A DNA stretch of 64,000 bases, from assembly GCA_032358165.1 (NCBI GenBank), contig JAALGY010000021.1:372001-436000 (forward strand), written 5' to 3'. This DNA is from Diplosphaera chodatii. Its lineage: Eukaryota > Chlorophyta > Trebouxiophyceae > Prasiolales > Stichococcaceae. The translations under genes were made by a program, and so were the position numbers. This document shows, in pieces, positions 1-10,341 of this stretch. The notes beneath the pieces were generated by a model that did not search any database, was not told the origin of the DNA, and was given only the letters and a program-made list of their open reading frames with translations. The first letter of the stretch is position 1, and every line of letters starts with the position of its first letter.

Positions 1-1231
1 CGGGCACCCACGCAGCTGGCAGCAGCAGCTTTGGCGACGCAGTGACTGCGGCCGCCGCTGCAGAGGACGCTGCTCTGCAGGCCCCGGCAACACCGCACCG
101 TTCCGCAGCACCAGCTCAGGGCGGCCATGCCGGTGACTCGAGCGAAGCCGCGGCATCAGAACAGCGCTTTTCTGGAGAGCAGCAGCTAGGCGGTGCGGAG
201 CACCCAGGCGCGGTGGCAGGCAGGCTGGGCTGCTACTTCTGCAACGATGTCGTCGCGCCGCTGGACTCGACAGCGGGGCGCGCCCTCGACCAGCAGGTGC
301 TGCCCAACGGGCCAAAGGCAGGGTGCTACTGCCGGTGGATGGCGCCCTGCAGTGCACTACCCCAAGTCCGGCACGGGTCGTTGTCACTCCCAGTGCCCTG
401 CCTTGGCGCAGTGCACGGTGGCGCGTCCCGGGCTGGCGCCCATCGCAGGGGCGCTCGCGGTGGAGCTGCTGGCCGCCGCCCTGCAGGCAAGCAACACAGC
501 TCCCGTGGAGCACGGGCTAGCAGCACTGTGTCCACATGTGAAGGGCATTGTGCTGGACATCAAGCCTGTGCATGCATCCGAGCGTTGTAGGTTTTTGGTC
601 TGCAGGCGGAGTCTGCTGATGAGTCGGCGCTGGGGCCGCCTGTGCACATGCTGCGTGGCCAGCTGTCCGGCTTTGGGCAGGTGGGCATGCATGAGTGTGA
701 AGCCTCGTCTGCTCAGTCGCCACCCCATCGTGCCAAGCACGAGCTGGTCAGCCCACGTTGCTGGGCCAGCAGGAGCCGGGGCTGTCGACCCTGCCGCATG
801 TGCGGGCCACATCAAGGACCCCCTCTTCACCCCTGGCCCCAAAACCCCGCAGATGGCGCTGACGGGGGCCGCCTTCAGCCAGTGCACCGCCTGCTCGCCC
901 GCAGTGGTGGGCGCGCTGCGAGACGGCGGCTGGCCTTGGCTGCTGTCTGCGCTGCGGGTGCGCACCATGCAAAACAGCACGGATGTGTGGCTGATGTCTG
1001 CTGGCTTGTCCCTCGTATGCAGCTCTCCCCGTGGATGTGGCTCTGAAATACCCTCAGTTGGAGGCTGCCATCCCGCAAGTGTCACCCTCGAGCTGCAACT
1101 GGTTGCAGGAGCCCAAGATGCTGGAGGAGCTGACAGGGCTAGCGGCCATGCACGCGGCTGCTGAGCTGGCAGATATCGATATGGAGGACCATGACGGTTC
1201 AGAAGACGGTGACGACTGGACCACCCTCTGA
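1..1231 (+). CDS. ATG7: Autophagy E1-like enzyme ATG7, C-terminal part (5' truncated by window edge)
   Basis: ATG7 is the E1-like enzyme that activates ATG8 and ATG12 in autophagy. Five exons are readable: <1..296, 412..486 (or to 537), 606..680, 853..957 and 1109..1231, ending in TGA. The signature GCYFCNDVVAP ends exon 1. The catalytic cysteine lies in DQQ|CTVARPGLAPIAGALAV, with an intron directly before the Cys. A PHQIRG-like segment (PPVHMLRGQLSGF), the FSQCTACSPAVV zinc-site segment and the C-terminal MLEELTGL plus an acidic tail follow in family order. The low-complexity Ala-rich stretch before GCYFC is unusual but stays open to the window start. The exact donor of exon 2 is ambiguous between a GC site at 487 and a GT site at 538. 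Identity is firm; the N-terminal two thirds lie outside the window. Confidence 0.9.
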
Positions 1232-1930
1232 GCCCGAGCACACTGTGCCAGCCGATCTCAGTTGGCAGGCAGATGGCAACATGTGGTGCTGTGCCACAGG
1301 AGAAATGTGTGTGGATTTTCACCTTTTACAGATTGCTGTTACTCAGTATCATGCTCAGTCAACTGCAGGGATGACTGTCGCGTCCAACACCAATTGCAAT
1401 GTAGTGATGAGGGTCAACAAGCACGCTGCTGGTGCAATCAACAAAAGCCCGTCCACAGGCCTGGTCAGAAAGTCCATACGTGCTCCTCGTTCCTAAGGCA
1501 CCTCACACACAGGCCTCACACACACGGGTCGCACAACTGATACAAAGCACTGACACAAGAATCTATCTACTGACGGTGCCGCCCATGCTGCAGGGCGGAA
1601 CCGGACAGAACGATCTCCTAGCCTCATACTGCGGGTTCCGATGGTTTTGCATGAACACGAACCTAACGTGCAGAGGGCGCTGCTGGGCGCCGGATGCTTG
1701 TGACTACCTCCTGTCCTGCTGAGATTCATGGCGTCCACAAGGCCGCACAGCGGCCTTGCTAAAACTGCGATGCAGCAGCCCATTTGCCGGGGGGATATCC
1801 CATGATGAACCTTGCTGCTGCATCAGCTGCCGCCGCACACTGCATAAACCACTTCCTGCCCATGCTCGCAGCTGGCAGCGTAGACTTCCCAAGCTGTGTC
1901 TCGAGCTGTGGCTGGTCGACTGTGCTGCGC
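1232..1930. other. Intergenic, between convergent ATG7 and PHT4-like genes
   Basis: Shared 3' flank of two converging genes, presumably holding both 3' UTRs. No convincing coding segment, repeat or RNA gene was seen. Confidence 0.5.
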
Positions 1931-3658
1931 CTATTCAAACTCCTGCTCGGCAGACCCGTACAGTGCGAAGCCGACATAGCCCGCGGTGTACACGGCTGCC
2001 GCCATGCCGAAGACGGCGGTCCAGGAATGCGTCTTGTCCAGCAGGAGGCCTGTGCCAATGATGCCGCCGATGCCGATGATCGAGGCGCACGCGTTGGTGA
2101 TGCCGAACAGGATGCCGGCCCAGCGCGGCGCGATGTCCTGATGGTTGCTGCCAAGGCCAGCCGACTGGCAGCCGCCCAGTGCCAGTGTGGCCGACAGCAG
2201 CGCCACGCTCTGCACCATGCCGTGGCCCTCGCCCTGGTCAGTGGCCAGAGCAAAGAGGCAGGCTGCCGGGCCCATGCTGCCAAGCGCCTGCATCAGCTTG
2301 CGCGTCAGCGTGCGATCCACGCCCCAGTCGTTCAGCATCTTATCTCCAACATAGCCGGCTGCGTTAGCGCACACGATGTTCAGACCCCAGGGCAGCACCG
2401 AGAGGGCTGCCGAGTGCCCCACATCGAGGCCGAACTGCGTGGCATAGTACGTAGGCATCCAGGAGAGGCAGATGAGGGGACCCATGTTATGGCTGCAGTG
2501 CAGCCCCAGCAGCGCCCACAGCGAGCGGGTGCGTGCGAACTTGCCCCACGGGACATCGCTCAGCCGCACTGGTGCCTTTTCCATCGACGCCGTTGGAGGC
2601 GCCACGTCCGGGCAGTCTGAGGATGCGGAGGCGGCTGGTGGGGCAGGCGGCTGGTCCGGGATGGTCGGCTGCCAGTAGGCGGCCCAGGCCAGGCCGGCGG
2701 CGCCGCAGATGTAGAACACCGAGGGCCATCCCAGGGTGTCGATGACCGCGGGCGCGAGCAGCAGCGCGGCGATGATGCCCACTGGGCCGCCGCTGAATGC
2801 GACCGACAGGCTGGATGTCAAGTTGCCTTTGGGCACCCACGTTGCAAACAGGTTGCTGATGGCGGGGAAGGTGACGCCCTCGCCAAAGCCCATTGCAGCA
2901 CGGGTGGCCAGCAGCGCGGGCACGTTGCCTGCCATGGCCGGCGTCAGCAGCGTGAAGGTGCTCCACACGATTGCTCCGCCCAGCAACACTGCCTTGGGGT
3001 TGAAGCGTGTCGCAGCATAGCCACCAACAAAGTTGGTCAGCGTGTAGCCGATGAAGAAGCTGGAGGAGATGGTGCCCTTGACGGTGTCGGACCACAGGAA
3101 CTCCTCACCCATTGGCCCAAGCGCGACCGACATCGCGGCACGGTCCACGCTGCAGACCATCGCCAGGAGCGCGGACAGGCCCACCACCGCCTTCCAGTCA
3201 GCTGCCTGCTCGCCCTTCTCCTCGGCTGGCAGCACCTCGGGCTCGAGGACCACGGGCTCGGGTATGAGCTCGGGCTCGATCACGGCCACCTGCGCCTCGG
3301 GCTTGGGCTTCGAGGGCGTGCGCAGTTTGCGGCGGAAGGGGACGATCTTGGACTGGCCAGCTGCCCGCTTGAGGCGCAGGCGGTCCCAGTCCGACAGGCT
3401 CAACGGCTGGGCCTCGCTGACGTCCCGCCGCTGCAGCTCCAGCCCGGGCCGCTCGCTGACGCCGGCGCTGGCACTACATTGCACGCCGGAGCTGCCGGCG
3501 CGGGGCGACCCACTGCCGCTGCACCGAACGGGGCTGCATGCTGCATGCCTGGCAAACTTTGGGAGCTGTTGGCCGGAAACCCTGCGTTGCCGCAGCCTGG
3601 CGCAGCTCGGCACGCTGCCCTGAAGCAGTCGACCGACCCTCTGATAGCAGCCGTCCAT
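1931..3658 (-). CDS. PHT4/ANTR-like (SLC17) anion/phosphate transporter, probable plastid envelope, intronless
   Basis: A single 575-aa open frame encodes a 12-TM major facilitator of the plant PHT4/ANTR (SLC17-like) family, which moves phosphate or organic anions across plastid or other membranes. The start chosen is the ATG at 3658, because the open frame upstream of it has no other ATG. About 150 N-terminal residues are Ser/Arg/Ala-rich, fit a transit peptide and precede an acidic Pro/Glu linker. The transporter core begins near residue 155 with DRAAMSVALGPM, then GYTLTNFVGGYAATRF, MGFGEGVTFPAISNLFATW and GWPSVFYICGAAGLAW. The C-terminal half has SWMPTYYATQFG and GSNHQDIAPRWAGILFGI. No intron interrupts it, unlike every other substantial gene here. 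Substrate cannot be read from sequence. Confidence 0.85.
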   Translation of the reverse strand: MDGCYQRVGRLLQGSVPSCARLRQRRVSGQQLPKFARHAACSPVRCSGSGSPRAGSSGVQCSASAGVSERPGLELQRRDVSEAQPLSLSDWDRLRLKRAAGQSKIVPFRRKLRTPSKPKPEAQVAVIEPELIPEPVVLEPEVLPAEEKGEQAADWKAVVGLSALLAMVCSVDRAAMSVALGPMGEEFLWSDTVKGTISSSFFIGYTLTNFVGGYAATRFNPKAVLLGGAIVWSTFTLLTPAMAGNVPALLATRAAMGFGEGVTFPAISNLFATWVPKGNLTSSLSVAFSGGPVGIIAALLLAPAVIDTLGWPSVFYICGAAGLAWAAYWQPTIPDQPPAPPAASASSDCPDVAPPTASMEKAPVRLSDVPWGKFARTRSLWALLGLHCSHNMGPLICLSWMPTYYATQFGLDVGHSAALSVLPWGLNIVCANAAGYVGDKMLNDWGVDRTLTRKLMQALGSMGPAACLFALATDQGEGHGMVQSVALLSATLALGGCQSAGLGSNHQDIAPRWAGILFGITNACASIIGIGGIIGTGLLLDKTHSWTAVFGMAAAVYTAGYVGFALYGSAEQEFE

Positions 3659-4225
3659 GACGGGCGCTGCCGTCTGGCCCGCACAGCGACTCAACTGCTC
3701 TGGTCTGCGGATCCCTGACGAGAGCTGACCACCACTGAAACCACGCTGCCGGGTTTCACGATTTTAAGGCTAGCAGCAGCCACCCGGCCTAGGAGAGGCC
3801 CGTTGCAGACCGTTGCTACCGCGCAAAAGCGGCACGCTGCGGCAAATGCCGGTCTCCTTGTGACACGCGTTTGGGCACCGAGACTGCCGAGGCGCAATAC
3901 CAAGGGAGCGCCGCCTCGGTCTGTGGCGTTGAGCAAGTTGATCTGTAGGTCCACTGCGTGGGCTGAAGTGGCCAAGAGTGCGAATGTCGTGTTCGAGGCA
4001 TTGAACACTGAGAGCTCAGTCTGACCAGGCAAGGCCGGGGGGTGTAAAGGACGCTAGCGCCAGTCGGCCGGGGACTTGGTAAATCTTTCTGTTCTGCCTT
4101 CTTCCGAAGCTCTGGCTTGCAAATCCGCATTCTCCTGTATTCAAAAGCTCGTCCTGCATGTGCAACCTCATGTACACACACCGATGACGCATAACAACAG
4201 TGAGCTGACAGACGCCGGCGATGGC
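3659..4225. other. Intergenic, upstream of the PHT4-like gene and downstream of MRT4
   Basis: Probable promoter and 5' UTR of the transporter plus the MRT4 3' UTR. The short open frames here show no recognisable protein or splice-supported continuation. Confidence 0.45.
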
Positions 4226-5915
4226 TCAGGGTAACTGCAGCGCCATGTCGTCCTCCTCGCCGCCGTCAGAGTCATCATCCTCGTCGCCCTCGTCACCCAG
4301 CTCGTCGAAGGTGCCTGCAGCACGGCGCCGAGTGCCGTGTGGATTTTACAGGACGCAGGACAATGCGGGGCGAAGGCGGCAGCTAAGCTTGTGGTGTGCA
4401 GGTGCATAGGCGTGGAGCGCACCGTCTGAGTCCCACCCAGCCAGCAATCGCATCTTGAACACTGCCATTTTCCTGTCGAAAATGCGCAAGAGCGCTGCCT
4501 ACGGTTACAACCTTGCATTTGGTCGTCTGCATCACAGGTCGCTGCATGCAGTATTGCAACACGTGGCACAATTCCAGTAACCCTTCTAGGATGAGGATGA
4601 TCCTCAGCGCCGACAGTGGCATGTGCATAGCGTGCCTGGTTGGGCGAAAGCTGCTCGCCCTTGGTGCACACACGAAAGTCGGAGATGAGCTCCACCACGC
4701 CCTTGTTCAGCTTCGAGGGCATGCCGTGCTTCCGCAGAGTTGGCTCCAGCGTGTGCGGCAGCGGACCTGCAGCAGCATGCTCACCTCTGGTCGACAGTTG
4801 GCTTTGCCACAGCCTTGTGCACAATAGTGTGGCCGTGCTGCAGGATGCCAGGCTAGACTGCTGCCTCAGGCTGACTGCGGCCCTGTGATGACGCATTCGT
4901 CATTGAGCTCACCCATAGGACCGTCAAGGGGCCCTTCCTGCAGCTCAAAGTCCTCTGTGGCGCGGCTGCCAGCTCGCGCATAGTCCAATGCCTGCACTTG
5001 TGACGCTCCGTTTTTTGCCACGCCAGCCCATGCAGCCACGATGCTAGGTGTGCAGCGCTATGCTTGCTCCACATAAGTGTGCGAGGCGAGGCTGGGGTTG
5101 CCATGTTTGCCATTTGGCCCGGTCGTCAGCGCTGATACACCAGGTAACTGGTTCCAGGTGAATCACCTCGAATGTGCCAAAGAGCTCAAGGACCTCCTCG
5201 CGCGGCAGCGTGGTGAAGAACAGGCCGACCTTGCCCGCTATCCGGTCGCTCAGCAGGTGCAGGTTCGCCTTGTGCTCGTCGTGCTCCGACTTGCCAAGCG
5301 CCACCTTCAGCACCTTGTTGTTCCCCATGCAGAACCTGTGTAACATTCAGCCATCAATGCCACAGCCGAAGTTGCAGCGTGTAGCAGTGGAACAGTGTTG
5401 TCACCCAACATAACAAGCACTATGCAGTGATGCTCAGCAGCTGCACATCGAGCTAGAGGGAGTTGGTGAGATAGCATGTGTGAAGGTGAGGGATGAACAT
5501 CTGAGCAGTACCATCTGAGCCAGGCACGCACTTGCTATGGGCCTGAACCTGGTCCCGGAGCTCCTTGAATTTGTCGTTGCGCATGTTCTGGTAGCGAAAC
5601 AGATACACATGAGGGTACCTGCAATTGAATTTCAGCTTGTTTACGTGTGCTATCCAGCAATGCACAGCATGACGGCCAGCAGATGCTTGCACCGCAATGT
5701 CTGTGTCAACGTCTCACTCTTCTAATAATTTGTGCGCGGTCACAATCAGGCCGCCCTTCCACTCCTTCGTCTTCTTCTTGACCTTCGATAGTGTCACTGT
5801 GAGCCACAACAGAGGCGAGTACTGGTATGGACGAGGCCGCGAAAATGGTACGCGCCCCTGCCGGCTGCAATAACAGCACATGCTCACCAAGTTTGTTCCT
5901 CTTGCTGGACGGCAT
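4226..5915 (-). CDS. MRT4: Ribosome assembly factor MRT4 (mRNA turnover protein 4)
   Basis: Nucleolar P0/uL10-like factor that occupies the stalk position on pre-60S particles. Eight exons in transcript order: 5888..5915, 5718..5796, 5532..5618, 5167..5335, 4913..4991, 4636..4766, 4423..4498, 4226..4314. They sum to 245 aa (human MRTO4 is 239). It starts MPSSKRNKL, then [79 protein letters not shown] and KMAVFKM, and ends in an acidic tail ([16 protein letters not shown]) typical of the family. The intron after 4636 uses a GC donor (CAG|GCACGC). It is divergent from chorismate mutase across about 650 bp. Confidence 0.93.
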
Positions 5916-6570
5916 GAGTCAGACGCCTTGTATGCCTGAGAAGCTTCAGCGGACGTGTTTGCAGCGAGCTGCAACCATGACCCCCCGCAATGGCCTGCCG
6001 CCGCCTTGTCAGGCACGGCCCGTTAGCGGTTGTCCCGCGATAAGGTGGGACTCACACGGGATGTTTGAGTAGTCACGACACCTACGATACCTATTGCTTC
6101 TGTCGGCTGATATGTCGAACTTTCGGCGGCCGACACCGTCGGATGTGTACACAATCAATCTCGATACAGGGCAGCCTTGCTCAGCGCAAGCGGGAAGCTG
6201 CAAACTATCATCAACGTCTGGTGTGCATTGCAAATGGGCCGAAGCGCAGCAACTGAAGTTTTGAGCTCATGAGGCGCGCCCGCCAGGTAGATCTCTCCGA
6301 GATGGCCATGCTGGCATACCATCTGGCCATCACCGGATGATGTTGCGACACCTGACATTGCACTGCTCCGAACACCTCAGCCTCATTGCTCGTTGGTGCG
6401 TATGCATAGCTGCCGTCGCCGATGCTTGGATCGTGCATGGCCGTCTCTGCCTTTGCACTCTGCGCCGATCATGTGCCCTTGGCAGGGCTAAAGGGTGCAG
6501 CACCTTGTGACAGTGGCTCACGCAGGGTGAAAGCAGGTCGTTCCAACGCATTACTACCTGTCACCCGGGC
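5916..6570. promoter_or_regulatory. Divergent promoter region between MRT4 and chorismate mutase
   Basis: Bidirectional upstream region. It must contain the 5' UTRs and promoters of both flanking genes. No specific elements can be assigned with confidence. Confidence 0.4.
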
Positions 6571-8337
6571 ATGGCACAACTGACAACCCTGCAGATCAGC
6601 CCTGCAATGCGTGTTGGGCCGCCCCCCGCGTTCCAGCAGCGTCACAGGGAGGTGGCATCAGTCGTGGAAGGCTGGACGTCGTGGAGGCGGCCAGTCTTAC
6701 AGGATCACACTTCAAGACAGACGCTGTGCAGGGTGGGGCACTCAGGAGGATGCAGGACATCTTGCCAGAATGGACGGCATGCCGATCTACAGTGACGGGA
6801 TCCCCTGAACAACCCATCTGATTGGGCTTCTGCCTTCACAGGCCGCCGAGCGGTCGCGATCAGTAGGTGATGTTAGTGCGTTTGCCGCCGCTACAGCCGC
6901 CGAATCACTGGACCTCAGCTCACAGCTAGAGCTTGACAACATCCGGGAGGCACTCATACGGCAGGAGGACACCATCATTTTCTGCGTGATTGAGCGCGCG
7001 CAGTTCGCAGCCAACAGTGCGGTGTACCAGCCAGATGCAGTCCCAGTGCCCGAGTTCGCCGCTGATGGCAGCCGCTACTCGCTGCTGGAGTACATTTTGC
7101 GGCAGACAGAGCAGATCCACGGACGGATCCGCCGCTTCACCAGTCCCGATGAGCATGCTTTCTACCCAGACAGCGTGCCAGCACTGGTGCTGCCACCGCT
7201 GAAGTTCCCCGAGGTGAGCGGAGTGCATGCTTCTCATCATTGATCTGCAGTTGCCCAGTTTGTCCCGTAGAAGTGCAAATTGGCTCCAGAAGGGAGAGCC
7301 TACAGCCTTGCTGACCCAGAACGAGATTGTGCAAACGATGAGATGGAAATGTTCCTTGCTGACTGGTCCGCAATTCCACATGCTGTCGTCAGGTGCTGGC
7401 ACCATATGCAAAGGAGATCAACATCAACACCGATGTCATGGACATGTACCAGCGGCACCTGCTACCTGGCATCACTGGCGGTGGTGATGACGGCAACTAC
7501 GGCTCATCTGCCTGCCATGATGTTCTGTGCCTGCAGGTGACCTGTGTGACTGCAAACCTGCAAGTAACTTGTCAAGGGCCACTGTGGATGTGAGGTGTGC
7601 AACGTCAGCAACTGCAAATCCAGGGACCCATCCCTGCAGAGTATTGCAACGAGAATTGTGCCATGGCCATACAGGCACTGTCCAAGCGCATCCACTATGG
7701 CAAGTTCGTGGCGGAAGCCAAGTTCCAGTCGCAGACAGCCAGATACACCGAGCTTATACAAAGAGGCGATGTTGAGGGCATCATGGACGCACTTACTGAC
7801 CGAGCAGTCGAGCTGAAGGTACACCGCCCGGCTGCTGTGTTGTCATGGAGCATCTGCTAGTGGGAACGTCGCTTGGTGACTCGCTGAAAATGTCAGGTGA
7901 TCGACCCTGCATATGCTGCCTCTGCCCGTGAGGCAAATGCTCACCGGCAGCGACTGTACCAAATTTGCCACTGTAGGTGGTGGAACGTGTGAGGTCCAAA
8001 GCGGCAACATATGGGCAGGATTTCAGCGCCCCACAGCAGCAGCATCAAAACGGATACTCCAACGGCAGCAGTGGGCAGCGGCGACTGAAGGTGGCGCCGG
8101 AGACCATTGCCATGCTGTATGACAAATGGGTCATGCCCATGACCAAGCAAGTACAGGTGCGGCCCGCGCATCATTGACAAGGGCGATGCTGTCGCCAGAT
8201 CTGCAGACTTGTCCTCCATGGTCTCGTAATACAGATCCTTGGCTTAGGCATTTATTGCCCTTACTTCACAGGTCCAGTATTTGCTCAGGCGGCTGGATTG
8301 GGATGGGCCTGGCAGCCAGCTTCATACCTCCAGATGA
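6571..8337 (+). CDS. CM: Chorismate mutase, plant type, probably plastidial
   Basis: Converts chorismate to prephenate, the committed step to Phe and Tyr. Six exons (6571..6651, 6842..7213, 7393..7536, 7675..7818, 7977..8150, 8272..8337) give 326 aa with all phases at 0. The all-helical AroQ eukaryotic fold is evident from LDNIREALIRQEDTIIF, YSLLEYILRQTEQIHGRI, RFTSPDEHAFYPD, the conserved core DGNYGSSACHDVLCLQ|ALSKRIHYGKFVAEAKF (split by an intron), and the C-terminal YDKWVMPMTKQ|VQYLLRRLD. The first 27 residues (exon 1, starting MAQLTTLQIS) resemble a plastid transit leader, but this exon rests only on an in-phase ATG and a good GT donor. It converges with IMP3. Confidence 0.94.
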
Positions 8338-8586
8338 TCAATACCATGTGGGCCAGCGTATCCGGGAGCAAAGTGACCTTGCTGGGCAAAGTCCACAGAA
8401 CTGTTGATGACAGTACTGCAGTTGTAGCTGTTGCAGCGGTTTGCAAGTGTTTTGGGCAGGGCAGCCAAGGGGTAGAGTCGCAATTTGTTGACTTTATGCA
8501 ACTGGGACAGGACTGAAACCACCAACAAGACAGAAGACAGGAAGTCCGAGGTTATCCATGTGCACAGGTCTGACCCGTCGCCTGGT

Positions 8587-9709
8587 CTACTGCAACAGAT
8601 CATAGTCATCAAGCGCCTGCAAGCAAACAGCACAGCGATCAGCGTGTTCTCAGATGACATGGAAAGCTTTCCAGAAGTGCAAAGGTGCATACTGTTGGCG
8701 GCGATGCTCCTTGTGGCATACCTCATTGTACTTCTGGACCTTTCGCTTGATTTTGCTGGTGTCCACCCATGTGACGAAGTCCTCCATGTTCCGTGTCACA
8801 AGGAACGCGGGGTCTGTCACTGTCTCTGGTCCAATGCGGACGTGTCCCTGAAGCGTGCAATGCGGTAGGATATCTGCCAGTCTGTGGGCACTACTTGAAG
8901 TACTGGAAAATAGCTTCCCATGTTGCGGTGTCGTTGCTTGGCTGGGTTGAATGGCGCTGGACATCAGCAGGACAGGCACCTGTTCGATGAAGGTGACGGC
9001 TTCCCGCAGCGTCTGGGCCATCTTGAGCCGCACCATCACCACTGACAGCCGCCGCCGACAGAAGGACGCTGTCGACAGCTTCTCAACCTGCACATGGAAT
9101 GGGCAGCAACTTGAAGCAACGCAACACCTCGTCAGATCAGAACATGCTGATTCGCTTATCAGACATGCATCTGGCTGCTTGCATCGGTGCAGGAGAGCAA
9201 GCTCACCTGCACGAGGCTCTTCTTCGTGGTGATGACGCCCATGGCATACAGCCTGCGCTAATGGAGATCACCCATCAGGGATCTGGTGGAAACCAGGCAG
9301 GAACACGCCACTCCCTCGAAACAGGGCTACAGATGGCTGCCAGCGATGCCTGCTGCGCACTTGTCCAGGAGCTGGTCTGTGAGCTCGATGCGCATTGAGT
9401 CACGAGCGTCGAGCTTCTTGATGATGCTTGTGACCTTGGTCACCATGCCACACAGCTTGTTGTACTTCTTGTAGTCGTCCCGATCCTGGATGTGATATCG
9501 GCGCATGACCTGCACAGCAAAGCATCATAGGCGTGTATAGACTTAGTTCAGGAGGCGCCAGTAGGTACATGAGCCGTGATTGAAGAGCGGCAATACTTGA
9601 TGCAGCGGGACATGCATACCTGCAACTCCCGCAGGTTGTGCTCATTTTTCCATTGCAGGAAATCAACACGCTTGAGCAGCTTCTTTTCATGATGTTTGAG
9701 CTGCCGCAT
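8587..9709 (-). CDS. IMP3: U3 small nucleolar ribonucleoprotein protein IMP3
   Basis: Component of the SSU processome (Mpp10-Imp3-Imp4) that promotes U3 snoRNA/pre-rRNA pairing in 18S maturation. Six exons in transcript order (9620..9709, 9361..9509, 9207..9252, 8980..9087, 8722..8847, 8587..8616) give 182 aa; human IMP3 has 184. It begins [20 protein letters not shown], then [54 protein letters not shown] and the S4 RNA-binding domain [20 protein letters not shown] with [20 protein letters not shown]. The last exon is only ten codons (ALDDYDLLQ plus stop), matching the acidic end of the family. A second nucleolar biogenesis gene, MRT4, sits 3 kb away on the same strand. Confidence 0.95.
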
Positions 9710-10341
9710 GTTGTTGTGTAACGTGTGGAGCTGCGGCAGCCGGCGGCACGTGTCACTGGCAGTCTCTACAGTTGCAAAGTAGCTGTCAAATGTCTTTCCG
9801 ACGGGCTGCGACCGTCCAAGTGGGCATTCACAGGGGAGTGTACGCAGCAGTACCAAGGATCGTCCCAGGGCGCCCTGTAGTGCCCCGAACAGCTGAATTT
9901 CACGAACCCTTCCCAAATAGCGCTCATCGAGTCATCGTACGTTTGCATCGGGACATACACCATTTGTTTCAAGCGCAGAGGCGCTAGACAGGTCTGGATC
10001 GTTGCTGGGTGCCAAGCGTAAACGATCAAGCAGGTCAGTGAGCACTTTTGATGGCTTGCGTCACCACAGCCATCGCACTGTGCTCAAAGATGGCGATCTA
10101 TGCTTCCTGTACATGCAAATGATGCATGATCATAGGTCAACTCCTATCAGATGCGTGCTCTATCTGCATACCCTGCACAGACGTTGCATTGTGTTGCTCC
10201 ACGCCAACCTAGGGTTGCAAGGTGCACTGCCTAGCGATGCAACAGACAACGAAAGCACATTGGATGTCCGTTGAAATGTGACATGCCAATCTTGCATGGC
10301 AATCGTGCTGCAGTCATCGCCATCCCATTGGTGCTGTGCAG
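9710..10341. promoter_or_regulatory. Divergent promoter region between IMP3 and HAD-like phosphatase
   Basis: Upstream region of both flanking genes. It may hold an unrecognised 5' exon of the HAD gene, since that gene's true start is uncertain. No element could be named. Confidence 0.35.

Noticed and set aside
384..1322. 312-codon minus-strand open frame
   Set aside because: Antisense to securely identified ATG7 exons and without recognisable motifs.
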